Assembly (NCBI GenBank): GCA_045118075.1
Contig: JBGUOI010000184.1
Span: 1-27,717, forward strand
DNA: 27,717 bases
DNA from: Merdiplasma sp045118075
GTDB lineage: Bacteria > Bacillota > Clostridia > Lachnospirales > Lachnospiraceae
Direction: 5' to 3'
The notes beneath the pieces were generated by a model, which was given only the letters and a program-made list of their open reading frames with translations, was not told the origin of the DNA and did no database searches. Below are positions 1 to 6,848 of the stretch, piece after piece (positions within the stretch are counted from its first letter, which is position 1; each line of letters begins with the position of its first letter). A program made the translations under genes and the position numbers.

Positions 1-392
1 AAAGACCGCCTGCTCCGAAAGCGGCGCCTTCCGACCTGGTGGAGATCAAAAAACAGTGGAAAAGTATCGTGAGCGGACTTAAAGATGCCCGTGCCAGGTC
101 ACAGTTTTCGCTTGTTGAGCTGATGTTTGAGCCGGAGGGTGAAGACAAAGCCCTGGTGATCGTGTTTCCTGATTTTATGGGAAACCGTTATTTGTCCGAC
201 CGGGAGACGATCGCTCAGCTGGAAGCTTTGATCGAAGGCCGGACCGGGAAGAGGGTGGAGCTTAAATTCACTTTTAAAGAGGATGTGGGCGCCCTCAAGG
301 AGAAAGTCAGTCCGATCACGGCAGTGGATGATGTCCTGAACGCCCTTCCGGGTATGGAACTGGTCGTTACGGACGAAGATGAAGATGAATAG
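1..392 (+). CDS. dnaX: DNA polymerase III subunit gamma/tau, C-terminal end (partial)
   Basis: This is the 3' end of a gene that begins before the window; the reading frame is open from base 3 and stops with TAG at 390-392. About 129 codons are visible. They hold no ATPase motifs, as expected, because the clamp-loader AAA+ domain lies upstream. The visible part matches the tau-type tail: a segment starting DLVEIKKQWKSIVSGLK, a hydrophobic beta-rich stretch (ALVIVFPDFMGNRYL) and an acidic end (TDEDEDE). In the replisome the gamma/tau subunit loads the sliding clamp and couples polymerase to helicase. The identification rests mainly on position: dnaX-ybaB-recR is one of the most conserved gene orders in bacteria, and ybaB starts only 27 bases downstream. 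A GTG at 39 is an internal valine, not a start. Confidence 0.85.
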   Translation, partial: RPPAPKAAPSDLVEIKKQWKSIVSGLKDARARSQFSLVELMFEPEGEDKALVIVFPDFMGNRYLSDRETIAQLEALIEGRTGKRVELKFTFKEDVGALKEKVSPITAVDDVLNALPGMELVVTDEDEDE

Positions 393-419
393 AAACCGGT
401 AATCACAGGAGGAGATAAA

Positions 420-770
420 ATGGCAAAAAGAGGCGGATTCCCGGGCGGAATGCCCGGAAACATGAATAACCTGATGAAGCAGGCCCAGAAGATGCAAAAG
501 CAGATGGAGGAGAACCAGAAAGCTTTTGAAGAGAAAGTCTTTACGGCATCCGCAGGCGGAGGAGCGGTCGAAGTAACCGTTTCCGGGAAAAAGGAAGTCA
601 CGAAGGTTACGATCTCTCCGGACGCGGTGGACCCGGATGATGTGGAGATGCTCGAGGACCTGATCATGGCAGCGGTCAATGAGGCTTACCGGAAGATGGA
701 TGAGGCGGCTTCGTCAAACATGTCCAAACTGACGGGCGGACTGGGCGGCTTCGGCGGTTTCGGTTTCTGA
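420..770 (+). CDS. ybaB: YbaB/EbfC-family nucleoid-associated protein
   Basis: A 116-residue small DNA-binding protein. The N-terminus is rich in Gly and Met (FPGGMPGNMNNLMKQAQKMQ), followed by the amphipathic helix typical of the family (KQMEENQKAFEEKVFTA). Then comes the core GGGAVEVTVSGKKEVTKVTI with the following acidic helix (DPDDVEMLEDLIMAAVNEAYRK), and a glycine-rich tail. Family members form dimers that bind DNA and bridge the nucleoid; the gene almost always lies between dnaX and recR, as it does here. The ATG at 420 follows a strong AGGAGG-type ribosome binding site around 407-413. Length is close to the family norm, and the gene is probably co-transcribed with its neighbours. Confidence 0.93.
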   Translation: MAKRGGFPGGMPGNMNNLMKQAQKMQKQMEENQKAFEEKVFTASAGGGAVEVTVSGKKEVTKVTISPDAVDPDDVEMLEDLIMAAVNEAYRKMDEAASSNMSKLTGGLGGFGGFGF

Positions 771-793
771 CCTTTGTTTAAGGAAGAATAAGA

Positions 794-1390
794 ATGGATT
801 ATTATGGCAAAGAAATGAGCCGCCTGATCCAGCAGCTGTCTTCTCTGCCCGGCATAGGAGCCAAGAGTGCCCAGAGACTGGCTTTCCATATTGTGAACAT
901 GCCTCTGGAGCAGGCTAAAAAATTGTCGGAGACCATCCTTGACGCGAGGGAACACATTTGTTACTGTAAAGTCTGCTGCACGTTGACGGATCAGGAGATC
1001 TGCCCGATCTGTTCGGATCCGTCGAGAGATCCGGGAACCATCATGGTGGTCGAAAATACAAGAGATCTGGCAGCTTACGAGAAGACCGGGAAGTTTAAAG
1101 GCCTTTATCATGTGCTTCAGGGAGCCATTTCTCCCATGCTTGGGATCGGACCGGCGGATATCCGCCTGAAAGAACTGATGATCCGTCTCAAGGGAGATGT
1201 GAATGAAGTGATCATTGCGACCAATTCCTCCCTGGAAGGAGAGACGACGGCCATGTACATCAGCCGGCTTGTAAAACCGACCGGGATAAAAGTCAGCCGG
1301 ATCGCAAGCGGCGTACCGGTGGGCGGTGACCTGGAGTATATCGATGAAGTGACGCTTCTTCGGGCGCTGGAAGGAAGAACGCAGTTATAG
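794..1390 (+). CDS. recR: Recombination mediator protein RecR
   Basis: A 198-residue protein of standard RecR length. An N-terminal helix-hairpin-helix lies near residues 17-32 (SLPGIGAKSAQRLAFH). A four-cysteine zinc finger follows at about residues 58-73 (C58, C61, C70, C73). The Toprim domain begins near residue 82 (TIMVVENTRDL). The C-terminal region contains the conserved ATNSSLEGETTAMYI and ASGVPVGGDLEY segments. RecR works with RecO and RecF to load RecA onto single-stranded DNA at gaps and stalled forks. The gene lies 23 bases after ybaB and is part of the same run. The ATG at 794 is preceded by AAGGAAG at 780-786. All key residues appear intact. Confidence 0.97.
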   Translation: MDYYGKEMSRLIQQLSSLPGIGAKSAQRLAFHIVNMPLEQAKKLSETILDAREHICYCKVCCTLTDQEICPICSDPSRDPGTIMVVENTRDLAAYEKTGKFKGLYHVLQGAISPMLGIGPADIRLKELMIRLKGDVNEVIIATNSSLEGETTAMYISRLVKPTGIKVSRIASGVPVGGDLEYIDEVTLLRALEGRTQL

Positions 1391-1430
1391 GATTCTTTTC
1401 CGGCAGACAGAAGATTTGGGAGATGAGCTA

Positions 1431-2660
1431 TTGAGCGGTGAGGACAGGAATGGCCTGCATGCAGTCAATTCAGAGACGGCACGCCAGGACGAAAACAAAA
1501 AGGAAAGACGTTTCCACAGGCCGGACCTTAAGATCAGGCTTCCCGAGGATCCTCTGACAAAGGGCCTGATCGGCATGATCATCATGGTCCTTGCGTTTGC
1601 GCTCATCGGCTACTGGAGCTATAACCGGATCCACCTGTTCGACGGCTATGATATCCGCCGTTCTGCTTCCAGGCAGGATGCGGAAGGGACCCGGTGCGAA
1701 CTGCTCGGCAGGACACTGGTCAAATACAATCACGACGGTGTGTTTGCGTCTGATCTGGCCGGGCGGCTTAAATGGAGCAGCGCTTACAGCATGCAGACGC
1801 CTATGTCTGAGATCTGCGGCGGGAAAATGATCATATATGAAGAACTTGGTTCACATGTATTGATTCTCAATGCCGAAGGCACGGAGGGAACGTACCAGGT
1901 TCCGCAGCCGATAAGGAAAGCGGTGGTGAGCCGTTCCGGCGTTGCCGCCATGATCCTGGACAATGATACACAGACGCTGATCGAGATGTACACACCCAGC
2001 GGCAGCGAGATCGCATCCATCCGGACTACGCTAGAGGAGACCGGATATCCGCTCGATCTTGCCCTGACACCCAACGGGAAACGTCTGGTGGTGTCCTATA
2101 TGGCCCTGGAGAACGGAAAACTGTGCGGCCGGATCGTCATGTATGATTTTTCCGGATACAGCGGAAAAGATCAGGAGCATATCTCGGCCTCCTTCAGTTA
2201 TCCGGAGACTGTCTTTCCGGATGTATTCATCATGGGTGAGAGCAGGGCGGCGGCCATCGGCGATGACCGGTTTGTCGTCTATACCGGAGCTTCAAAGCCC
2301 GCCGAGAGTGCCGGTGTCATGCTGGAAAAGGAAGTGGTGAGCTGTTTTTACGACGAGAAAGCCATCGGCTTCATTTTCCGCAGCGATGATACGGAAAACC
2401 GGTATGAGATCGATGCATACAGTTTCAGCGGGAGACACCTGATGAGTTCCGATTTCAATTTTGAATATGAGGATGTGCGGATGGAGTCGGGAGAGGTCCT
2501 GCTGCATGATTCGGGAAACATCTATGTGTACCGGACATCCGGAAAACAAAAGCTTGCCGCCGGTTATGATAAGGAAGTCGTCTATTTCAGGCAGATACCC
2601 GGTCTGAGGGATTACCTTGTGATCACGCCGGACAGCCTTGACCAGATCAGGATTGAGTGA
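1431..2660 (+). CDS. DUF5711-like membrane-anchored protein of unknown function
   Basis: About 409 residues. No ATG lies in frame before the membrane segment, so the start must be a TTG. TTG 1431 has GGGAG at 1418-1422 with an 8-base spacer and is preferred; TTG 1416 is the longer alternative with no clear site. A charged cytoplasmic tail (basic stretch KKERRFHRPDLKIRL) is followed by one membrane helix (LIGMIIMVLAFALIGYW) and a long extracytoplasmic region. That region is built of short beta-strand repeats, such as LVKYNHDGVFASDLAGRLKW and later blocks of similar spacing, which suggests a beta-propeller. This architecture and the place after recR match what is known of DUF5711 proteins in Lachnospiraceae. 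No catalytic motif was seen. The family assignment is from pattern recognition, not a search. Confidence 0.75.
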   Translation: MSGEDRNGLHAVNSETARQDENKKERRFHRPDLKIRLPEDPLTKGLIGMIIMVLAFALIGYWSYNRIHLFDGYDIRRSASRQDAEGTRCELLGRTLVKYNHDGVFASDLAGRLKWSSAYSMQTPMSEICGGKMIIYEELGSHVLILNAEGTEGTYQVPQPIRKAVVSRSGVAAMILDNDTQTLIEMYTPSGSEIASIRTTLEETGYPLDLALTPNGKRLVVSYMALENGKLCGRIVMYDFSGYSGKDQEHISASFSYPETVFPDVFIMGESRAAAIGDDRFVVYTGASKPAESAGVMLEKEVVSCFYDEKAIGFIFRSDDTENRYEIDAYSFSGRHLMSSDFNFEYEDVRMESGEVLLHDSGNIYVYRTSGKQKLAAGYDKEVVYFRQIPGLRDYLVITPDSLDQIRIE

Positions 2661-2672
2661 CAGGGAGATAAG

Positions 2673-3491
2673 ATGAACGTATTTTCAAATATAAATTTCA
2701 TGCTGATTGTGGTGATCGTTATACTTGTGATAGCGGCCGTCTTCGGAATGATCCGCGGGATGGTGAACAGCCTTTCGGGAATCATTGCACTGGTACTTTC
2801 CGTTATTTTGGTTACGCTGCTGATGCCTGTCGTCACTTCTCTGATCGGAAACGGCTCCTCACTGTATACCGCTGTTGAAAAACGCTGTGAGGAAGCTCTC
2901 GACAAGGCTGCAAAAGATATTATAAAGGATGGGGGCGGAAGCTTCGGAGGCATGATGCCGGCAGTTGAAGGAACCGATTCTTCCGTTTTATCTTCCGAGA
3001 TGACGGATATGATTCTGGAATCACTGGGAAAGAATGACCAGACAAGGCTGATCCAGAAACTGCCGCTTCCGGATTTTGTCAGGGACCAGATGATCACCTA
3101 CAATAACAGCGAGGGCTATGGTAAGCTGGATGCATCTTCTTTCAAGGAATATATCGTAAGCTATATTGCAAGCCTGGTCGTAAATCTGCTTTCTTTCCTG
3201 CTGACGCTTCTGATCGTCTGGGTGATCATCTCAATCATCCTGATGATGCTGCGGCTGTTTACCCATCTGCCCATTATCGGACCGCTCAACAGGGCAGGAG
3301 GGCTGCTCATCGGCCTTATCAAAGGAGTGATCTTTGTGTGGATCATTTTCCTGATCTTTACGCTGCTTCCGGGAATGGATATCAGCATCCGGGCCCTGAA
3401 CATGATCCGGGAGAATGAGTTCCTGACGCTTCTTTATAACAGCAATATTTTCCTGAAGCTGATCATGAGGTATATTGCCGTAGTGGTTTAA
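2673..3491 (+). CDS. CvpA-family integral membrane protein
   Basis: A 272-residue membrane protein. The first two helices lie at about residues 7-27 and 33-55, joined by the short RGMVNSLSG turn that is characteristic of CvpA-like proteins (FGMIRGMVNSLSGIIALVLS). A soluble loop of about 110 residues follows, then at least two more helices near residues 165-195 and 205-235. The length is well above the roughly 160 residues of E. coli CvpA because of the enlarged loop; such long forms are common in Clostridia. Family members are linked to envelope homeostasis, but the molecular role is unsettled. The ATG at 2673 follows AGGGAG at 2662-2667. It sits 12 bases after the DUF5711-like gene, so the two are probably co-translated and may work together at the membrane. 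Confidence 0.75.
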   Translation: MNVFSNINFMLIVVIVILVIAAVFGMIRGMVNSLSGIIALVLSVILVTLLMPVVTSLIGNGSSLYTAVEKRCEEALDKAAKDIIKDGGGSFGGMMPAVEGTDSSVLSSEMTDMILESLGKNDQTRLIQKLPLPDFVRDQMITYNNSEGYGKLDASSFKEYIVSYIASLVVNLLSFLLTLLIVWVIISIILMMLRLFTHLPIIGPLNRAGGLLIGLIKGVIFVWIIFLIFTLLPGMDISIRALNMIRENEFLTLLYNSNIFLKLIMRYIAVVV

Positions 3492-3509
3492 AAAAGTGCT
3501 TTTTTACGG

Positions 3510-3538
3510 TTGACAAGCCTTTAGGTGCGTGATAATAT
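3510..3538 (+). promoter_or_regulatory. Promoter of tRNA-Leu
   Basis: A perfect -35 hexamer TTGACA at 3510-3515, a 17-base spacer, and a -10 TAATAT at 3533-3538. This is a near-consensus sigma-A promoter, as expected for a stable RNA. It separates the tRNA from the recR-cvpA run upstream. Confidence 0.8.
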
Positions 3539-3548
3539 ATCCGAGTGA

Positions 3549-3571
3549 GTTGAAAAACCTGTTTTTTCAAC
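3549..3571 (+). other. Hairpin in the tRNA 5' leader
   Basis: A 9-bp stem (GTTGAAAAA at 3549-3557 pairing with TTTTTCAAC at 3563-3571) closes a 5-base loop. It sits between the promoter and the mature tRNA 5' end at 3577. It could guide leader processing or folding. No T-run follows, so it is not a terminator. Confidence 0.55.
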
Positions 3572-3576
3572 GAGAT

Positions 3577-3661
3577 GCGGAAGTGGCGGAATTGGCAGAC
3601 GCGCAGGCTTCAGGTGCCTGTGGTCGTTCAGATCGTGAGGGTTCAAGTCCCTTCTTCCGCA
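3577..3661 (+). tRNA. tRNA-Leu(CAG)
   Basis: An 85-base class II tRNA. The acceptor stem is GCGGAAG at 3577-3583 pairing with CTTCCGC at 3654-3660, with discriminator A at 3661. The D-loop region reads GGCGGAATTGGCAGACG. The anticodon stem CAGGC/GCCTG holds the loop TTCAGGT, giving anticodon CAG, which reads CUG leucine codons. A long variable arm (GTGGTCGTTCAGATCGT) is followed by the T-arm GGGTTCAAGTCCC. The 3' CCA is not encoded, so it must be added by the CCA-adding enzyme. CUG is heavily used in the surrounding genes. Confidence 0.96.
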
Positions 3662-3668
3662 TTTTTCT

Positions 3669-3700
3669 GGGATTTTCGTAAAACGAAAATCCCTCTTTTT
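3669..3700 (+). terminator. Rho-independent terminator of tRNA-Leu
   Basis: A 10-bp stem (GGGATTTTCG at 3669-3678, CGAAAATCCC at 3684-3693) with loop TAAAA, followed by TCTTTTT to 3700. It begins only 8 bases after the tRNA 3' end. Confidence 0.93.
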
Positions 3701-3729
3701 ATGCAGTATGTGTTTTTCCCGGTGCTGTA

Positions 3730-3758
3730 TTGATTAAAGCCGGAAATTCTGGTATTCT
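3730..3758 (+). promoter_or_regulatory. Promoter of the LCP-family gene
   Basis: TTGATT at 3730-3735, a 17-base spacer and TATTCT at 3753-3758. It lies between the tRNA terminator and the LCP start at 3816, so the LCP gene is likely transcribed alone. Confidence 0.65.
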
Positions 3759-3815
3759 TTTACATGTGAGTTTTTGTGATCAGAAGCCATCGGGAGTGTT
3801 TGGAGGAGTTAAATA

Positions 3816-5087
3816 ATGTCCAGCAGATATGATGATCATCGGGAGATCAATGACAGCGGCATCGAATTTGAGCCGGTCGGACCAAACTGGAAAAAAACGT
3901 TCGGTGTAGTCCTGAGTATCGTGCTTGCCGTTGTTGTGATCGGCGGAGGCCTGATTTTCTATTTCGGCCACAACCTGATCAATCTGGCCAATTATGTACC
4001 GGATAACGAAGTCCAGGTCGTGGAGAAGGTTGAGGACCTTCCGGAGGAAGCGTTCGAGACCGTTGCGGCCGATGACAAGAAAGGAAAAGTTGTCAAGGAG
4101 GAGGAACTCCAGCGGATTCATGATTCCATGGCAAAAGTGGACAAGACTGTTGAGACACCGGTCAATGATAAAGTATATAATATCATGCTGGTAGGTGTCG
4201 ACAGGAGAGACAAGTCCTGGAACGGAAACTCTGACAGCATGATGCTTGTTTCGGTCAATTACGGAGCCAAGCGAGTCAGCATCGTCTCCCTGATGAGAGA
4301 TACCTATGTCAATATCCCGGATGTTGGCTATGAAAAACTGAATAATGCCTATGCAAGAGGCGGCGGCCCGCTGCTTACACAGACGGTCTCCAACATGTAC
4401 AATGTGGATGTCAAGGATTACGCAGCTGTTGATTTTGAGAATATGATCGAGATCGTGGACGCTGTGGGCGGCGTTGACCTGGAGATGACGGACGCTGAAG
4501 TGGAAGTTGCTAACGGCTATATGCGCGACATGTGCAATACCCTCGGCATGGACGGAGAGCAGTATGTGCTTCCCGGAGGCGGTTCATATCACTGCAACGG
4601 TGTCCAGGCTGTAGCCTATGCCAGAAACCGTTTTGTCGGCAATTCCGACTATGCAAGAACGGAACGCCAGCGTTATGTGATCTCACAGCTCCTGCAGGAG
4701 ATCAAATCGATGAATGCCGCACAGCTGGCTAATTTTGTCAGGGATGTTCTTCCGCTGGTGACACATAATCTCTCCGAATCGAAGATCTGGGATCTGGTGA
4801 AGGATGCGCCGGACATCTTTACTTTCAAGTTCGTACAGGATCGTATTCCGTATGACGGTCTGTATGATGTGATCTATGTCCGCGGACAGGATATGCTTGT
4901 TCCTGACTGGGAGAAGACAGTGACCATGCTTCATGACACGATCTACGGAAGCGGAGCGGTCAGCAATAACTATGACAATGTCCAGGAAGACCGTACAGAC
5001 GGAAATGATGAATATACGGATGATTATATCGAAATGTTCATCAAACCGCTCGAAGACGGGAACAGCGATGCAGCCGGGGCTGCATGA
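3816..5087 (+). CDS. LytR-CpsA-Psr (LCP) family cell-wall glycopolymer ligase
   Basis: A 423-residue type II membrane protein: a short cytoplasmic tail, one membrane helix at about residues 28-52 (FGVVLSIVLAVVVIGGGLIF), a linker, and an LCP domain at about 125-300. Recognisable LCP features are NIMLVGVDRR with a downstream NSDSMMLVSVN, SLMRDTYVNIP, EKLNNAYARGG, the FENMIEIVDAVGGVD block, and ALAYARNR-like VAYARNRFVG with the nearby arginines of DYARTERQR. LCP enzymes transfer undecaprenyl-linked teichoic acids or polysaccharides onto peptidoglycan at the outer membrane face. The start has GGAGGAG at 3801-3807 upstream of ATG 3816. The C-terminal tail is acidic and low in complexity. The gene has its own promoter and terminator. 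Which polymer it attaches cannot be told from sequence. Confidence 0.92.
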   Translation: MSSRYDDHREINDSGIEFEPVGPNWKKTFGVVLSIVLAVVVIGGGLIFYFGHNLINLANYVPDNEVQVVEKVEDLPEEAFETVAADDKKGKVVKEEELQRIHDSMAKVDKTVETPVNDKVYNIMLVGVDRRDKSWNGNSDSMMLVSVNYGAKRVSIVSLMRDTYVNIPDVGYEKLNNAYARGGGPLLTQTVSNMYNVDVKDYAAVDFENMIEIVDAVGGVDLEMTDAEVEVANGYMRDMCNTLGMDGEQYVLPGGGSYHCNGVQAVAYARNRFVGNSDYARTERQRYVISQLLQEIKSMNAAQLANFVRDVLPLVTHNLSESKIWDLVKDAPDIFTFKFVQDRIPYDGLYDVIYVRGQDMLVPDWEKTVTMLHDTIYGSGAVSNNYDNVQEDRTDGNDEYTDDYIEMFIKPLEDGNSDAAGAA

Positions 5088-5106
5088 GTGAAGATCTAAA
5101 GAGAAT

Positions 5107-5146
5107 CAAAAAGATGACAGAGATAAGTCGCTGTCATCTTTTTTTT
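5107..5146. terminator. Bidirectional terminator between the LCP gene and rubredoxin
   Basis: The stem AAGATGACAG at 5111-5120 pairs with CTGTCATCTT at 5131-5140. It is flanked by A-rich sequence on the left and by T6 on the right. The opposite strand reads the same stem followed by a T-run, so it can end both the LCP transcript and the converging HPr-like/rubredoxin transcript. Confidence 0.9.
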
Positions 5147-5155
5147 GTCCATTAC

Positions 5156-5314
5156 TTATTCTTTTGAAAATTCATCTTTTCCTGCGCCGCAGATGGGACA
5201 TACCCAATCTTCGGGGAGATCCTCAAAAGCAGTTCCGGGTGCAATGCCGCTTTCCGGATCGCCCTCGGCGGGATCATAGACATAACCGCAGGGATCGCAT
5301 ACATACTTATCCAT
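5156..5314 (-). CDS. Rubredoxin
   Basis: A 52-residue iron protein read on the minus strand from ATG at 5314-5312 to TAA at 5158-5156. The translation starts MDKYVCDPCGYVYDPAEGD and continues with a GTAFEDLPEDWVCPICG segment. It holds the two rubredoxin knuckles: C6-x2-C9-G-Y and C-P-x-C-G, whose four cysteines bind a single iron. The conserved aromatic Tyr4, Tyr11, Tyr13 and Trp residues and the YDP-GD-GI-PGT-F-LP-W core are intact. Rubredoxins carry single electrons in the cytoplasm of anaerobes, often to rubrerythrin or flavodiiron proteins during oxidative stress. A strong ribosome binding site AGGAGGTAG lies at 5320-5328. The gene starts 16 bases after the HPr-like gene ends and probably shares its promoter. 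No partner reductase is adjacent. Confidence 0.95.
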   Translation of the reverse strand: MDKYVCDPCGYVYDPAEGDPESGIAPGTAFEDLPEDWVCPICGAGKDEFSKE

Positions 5315-5330
5315 TAATTTCTACCTCCTT

Positions 5331-5588
5331 TTATATCGGTTGCTTATCGGACGAAAGAAAAGCCTTGAGCGCTGCAACGGCTTCCTTTTCGTCGTCTCCG
5401 TCAGCACTTATCTGCAAGGTGCTGCCTCTTAGATCCATTGACATCATGCCCATAATACTCTTCGCATTGTAGTTGCTGTGATTACACCTGAAACTGATCC
5501 GGCTCCTGAAAGAACATGCCAGCTGAACAAGTTCCGGCACCAGAAAACTGTCCTCAGGGAATGATACAGAGAGTGTTTCTACGTACAT
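5331..5588 (-). CDS. HPr-family protein lacking the phosphocarrier histidine (Crh-like)
   Basis: An 85-residue protein that aligns along its whole length with HPr of the phosphotransferase system. The match is clearest around the regulatory serine (NAKSIMGMMSMDLRGSTLQI, with Ser at the HPr Ser46 position) and the C-terminal helix (EKEAVAALKAFL). The active-site motif of true HPr (His15-Ala-Arg-Pro) is missing: the equivalent stretch reads EDSFLVPELVQLA, with Asp where His15 should be. It therefore should not carry phosphate from enzyme I, but could be phosphorylated at the serine by HPr kinase and act as a regulator, as Crh (Gln15) does in Bacillus. The AAAGGA at about 5596-5601 serves the ATG. 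It is followed by rubredoxin, an unusual partner. Confidence 0.85.
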   Translation of the reverse strand: MYVETLSVSFPEDSFLVPELVQLACSFRSRISFRCNHSNYNAKSIMGMMSMDLRGSTLQISADGDDEKEAVAALKAFLSSDKQPI

Positions 5589-5617
5589 AAAATGGATTCC
5601 TTTCTGCAGATATGTAC

Positions 5618-5646
5618 ATTGTCACGGATTTATCACTGAATGTCAA
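5618..5646 (-). promoter_or_regulatory. Promoter of the HPr-like/rubredoxin pair
   Basis: Read on the minus strand: a perfect TTGACA (complement of 5641-5646), a 17-base spacer, and GACAAT (complement of 5618-5623). Transcription would start near 5611, just before the HPr-like gene. Confidence 0.65.
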
Positions 5647-5656
5647 GATGAAACCT

Positions 5657-5965
5657 TCAGAAGATTAGTCCCGTAAGAAGAACGGCGCCGCAGCAGCTGA
5701 GGGCGACAATAAACAGGTCTTTGAAGAACCAGGCAGTGACGAGCCCGACTCCGAGAGCTGCGAATCCGCAGCGGATATCATCCGTTGCCTTTATGATCGC
5801 AGGAAAAGTCATGACGGAGAGAGTCACATAAGGCACATAATAGAGAAAAGAACGGATGAAACGGTTGGTGATATTCCTTCGAAGGAGCACCATTGGGAGC
5901 ATGCGCACACTGTAGATCACAACGATCATAAGCAGCAGGGACGGCCATACATAAGCAGGACTCAT
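5657..5965 (-). CDS. azlD: AzlD-family subunit of a branched-chain amino acid exporter
   Basis: A 102-residue hydrophobic protein with about four membrane helices. Typical AzlD features are the conserved RMLPMVLLRR motif at about residues 22-31, the following SFLYYVPYVTLSVMTFPAI segment, and the C-terminal AWFFKDLFIVALSCCGAVLL. AzlD is the small partner of AzlC; together they export branched-chain amino acids and some analogues. The ATG abuts the azlC stop codon exactly (TGA then ATG), which implies translational coupling. The stop lies just before the promoter of the HPr-like gene, and no terminator was seen between them. Confidence 0.9.
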   Translation of the reverse strand: MSPAYVWPSLLLMIVVIYSVRMLPMVLLRRNITNRFIRSFLYYVPYVTLSVMTFPAIIKATDDIRCGFAALGVGLVTAWFFKDLFIVALSCCGAVLLTGLIF

Positions 5966-6706
5966 TCAGCTCACCTCACTTTCAGGTTCCGGCTCATCAA
6001 CGGGACGGATAACAGCAGCCATTCCGGCGATCAGGACTGTCAGAATAATGATCCTGAACCCGGAGGAAATATCTTTCAGGAAGGGAATCTCACTCATAGC
6101 AAGAGATGCTGCCATGGAAATGATGACGATCAGTGCGATCGCGCGCGTTTTCCGGGCAGCGGGAATGATAACGGCCAGGAACATCCCGTAGAGAGAAACA
6201 GAAAGTGCATCCACAATAAAATGGGGGAGTACATTTCCGATCACGACACCAAGGACAGTTCCGCCGGTCCAGCCTGCGGCAGCGATCATCGCAGCGCCGT
6301 AAGCATAGTAAGGGCTGACTTTTCCTTCAACAGAAGCGCACAGGCCGAACAGCTCATCCGTAATGCAGTAGGACATGCCGAAGCGATGAACGATGGACTC
6401 TTCGGGGCGTACTTTCTGAGAGAGCGCCGCACCCATGAGGAGATAACGAAGATTGACGATGATCGTCGTGATGATCATCTCAAGCGCGCCGGCTCCTGCG
6501 CTAAGAAGAGTGACGGCGGCAAACTCACCGGCAGACGCGAGCATGAACATTGACATGACTCCGGACTGAAGAGCACTCATCCCGGCATTGCGGCAGTTGA
6601 TGCCGAGCGCGATCGCAACCGCAAAGTAACCGAGACAAATGGGAATTCCCGCACGGAGTCCCCGACGCAGCCAGACGCCGTTTGAATTTACTGTATCCTG
6701 ACTCAT
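5966..6706 (-). CDS. azlC: AzlC-family branched-chain amino acid exporter subunit
   Basis: A 246-residue membrane protein. Family features are the RAGIPICLGYFAVAIALGI start, the SGVMSMFMLASAGEFAAVTL block, the NLRYLLMGAALS motif, and the ITDELFGLC segment that is well conserved in AzlC. AzlC is the main channel-forming subunit of the AzlCD exporter in the cytoplasmic membrane. An upstream in-frame start at 6790 would add 28 residues. It lies inside the -35 element of the promoter and cannot be transcribed from it, so ATG 6706, after a purine-rich AGAAAGAAGAAG, is the start. The gene is divergent from the flavoprotein gene at 6849. Confidence 0.92.
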   Translation of the reverse strand: MSQDTVNSNGVWLRRGLRAGIPICLGYFAVAIALGINCRNAGMSALQSGVMSMFMLASAGEFAAVTLLSAGAGALEMIITTIIVNLRYLLMGAALSQKVRPEESIVHRFGMSYCITDELFGLCASVEGKVSPYYAYGAAMIAAAGWTGGTVLGVVIGNVLPHFIVDALSVSLYGMFLAVIIPAARKTRAIALIVIISMAASLAMSEIPFLKDISSGFRIIILTVLIAGMAAVIRPVDEPEPESEVS

Positions 6707-6742
6707 ATATCTTCTTCTTTCTTGATTTTCTAACGGAAGTTT

Positions 6743-6771
6743 TTGACCCAACTGCCATTCTATGATAGAAT
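6743..6771 (+). promoter_or_regulatory. Promoter of the flavoprotein-thrH-yitT run
   Basis: TTGACC at 6743-6748, a 17-base spacer and TAGAAT at 6766-6771. It overlaps the opposite-facing azlC promoter, and its -10 lies in a perfect palindrome. Confidence 0.6.
6757..6771. promoter_or_regulatory. 15-bp palindrome covering both -10 elements (possible operator)
   Basis: ATTCTAT-G-ATAGAAT is a perfect inverted repeat with 7-base arms around one central base. It contains the -10 elements of both divergent promoters. A dimeric regulator bound here would block both. No regulator gene is adjacent, so the binding factor is unknown; part of the symmetry may simply follow from two opposed -10 boxes. Confidence 0.45.
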
Positions 6772-6790
6772 CTGCCCAGTAAAAAGTCAA
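6762..6790 (-). promoter_or_regulatory. Promoter of azlC-azlD
   Basis: On the minus strand: TTGACT (complement of 6785-6790), a 17-base spacer and TATCAT (complement of 6762-6767). Transcription would begin near 6755, upstream of ATG 6706. Confidence 0.65.
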
Positions 6791-6848
6791 CTTAAGTCAA
6801 GGGTGCGGCATAAAGACCGTCCATCGCTGTATCAGGGAGGGTTTAAAC

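Noticed and set aside
3487..3506. AAAAAAGTGCTTTTTT after the CvpA-like gene as a terminator
   Set aside because: The stem is only A-T pairs with one G-C and would close a very small loop, so it is too weak to call as a terminator.
6707..6790. Longer start for azlC
   Set aside because: The start at 6790 lies in the -35 element of the azlC promoter, upstream of the expected transcript start.
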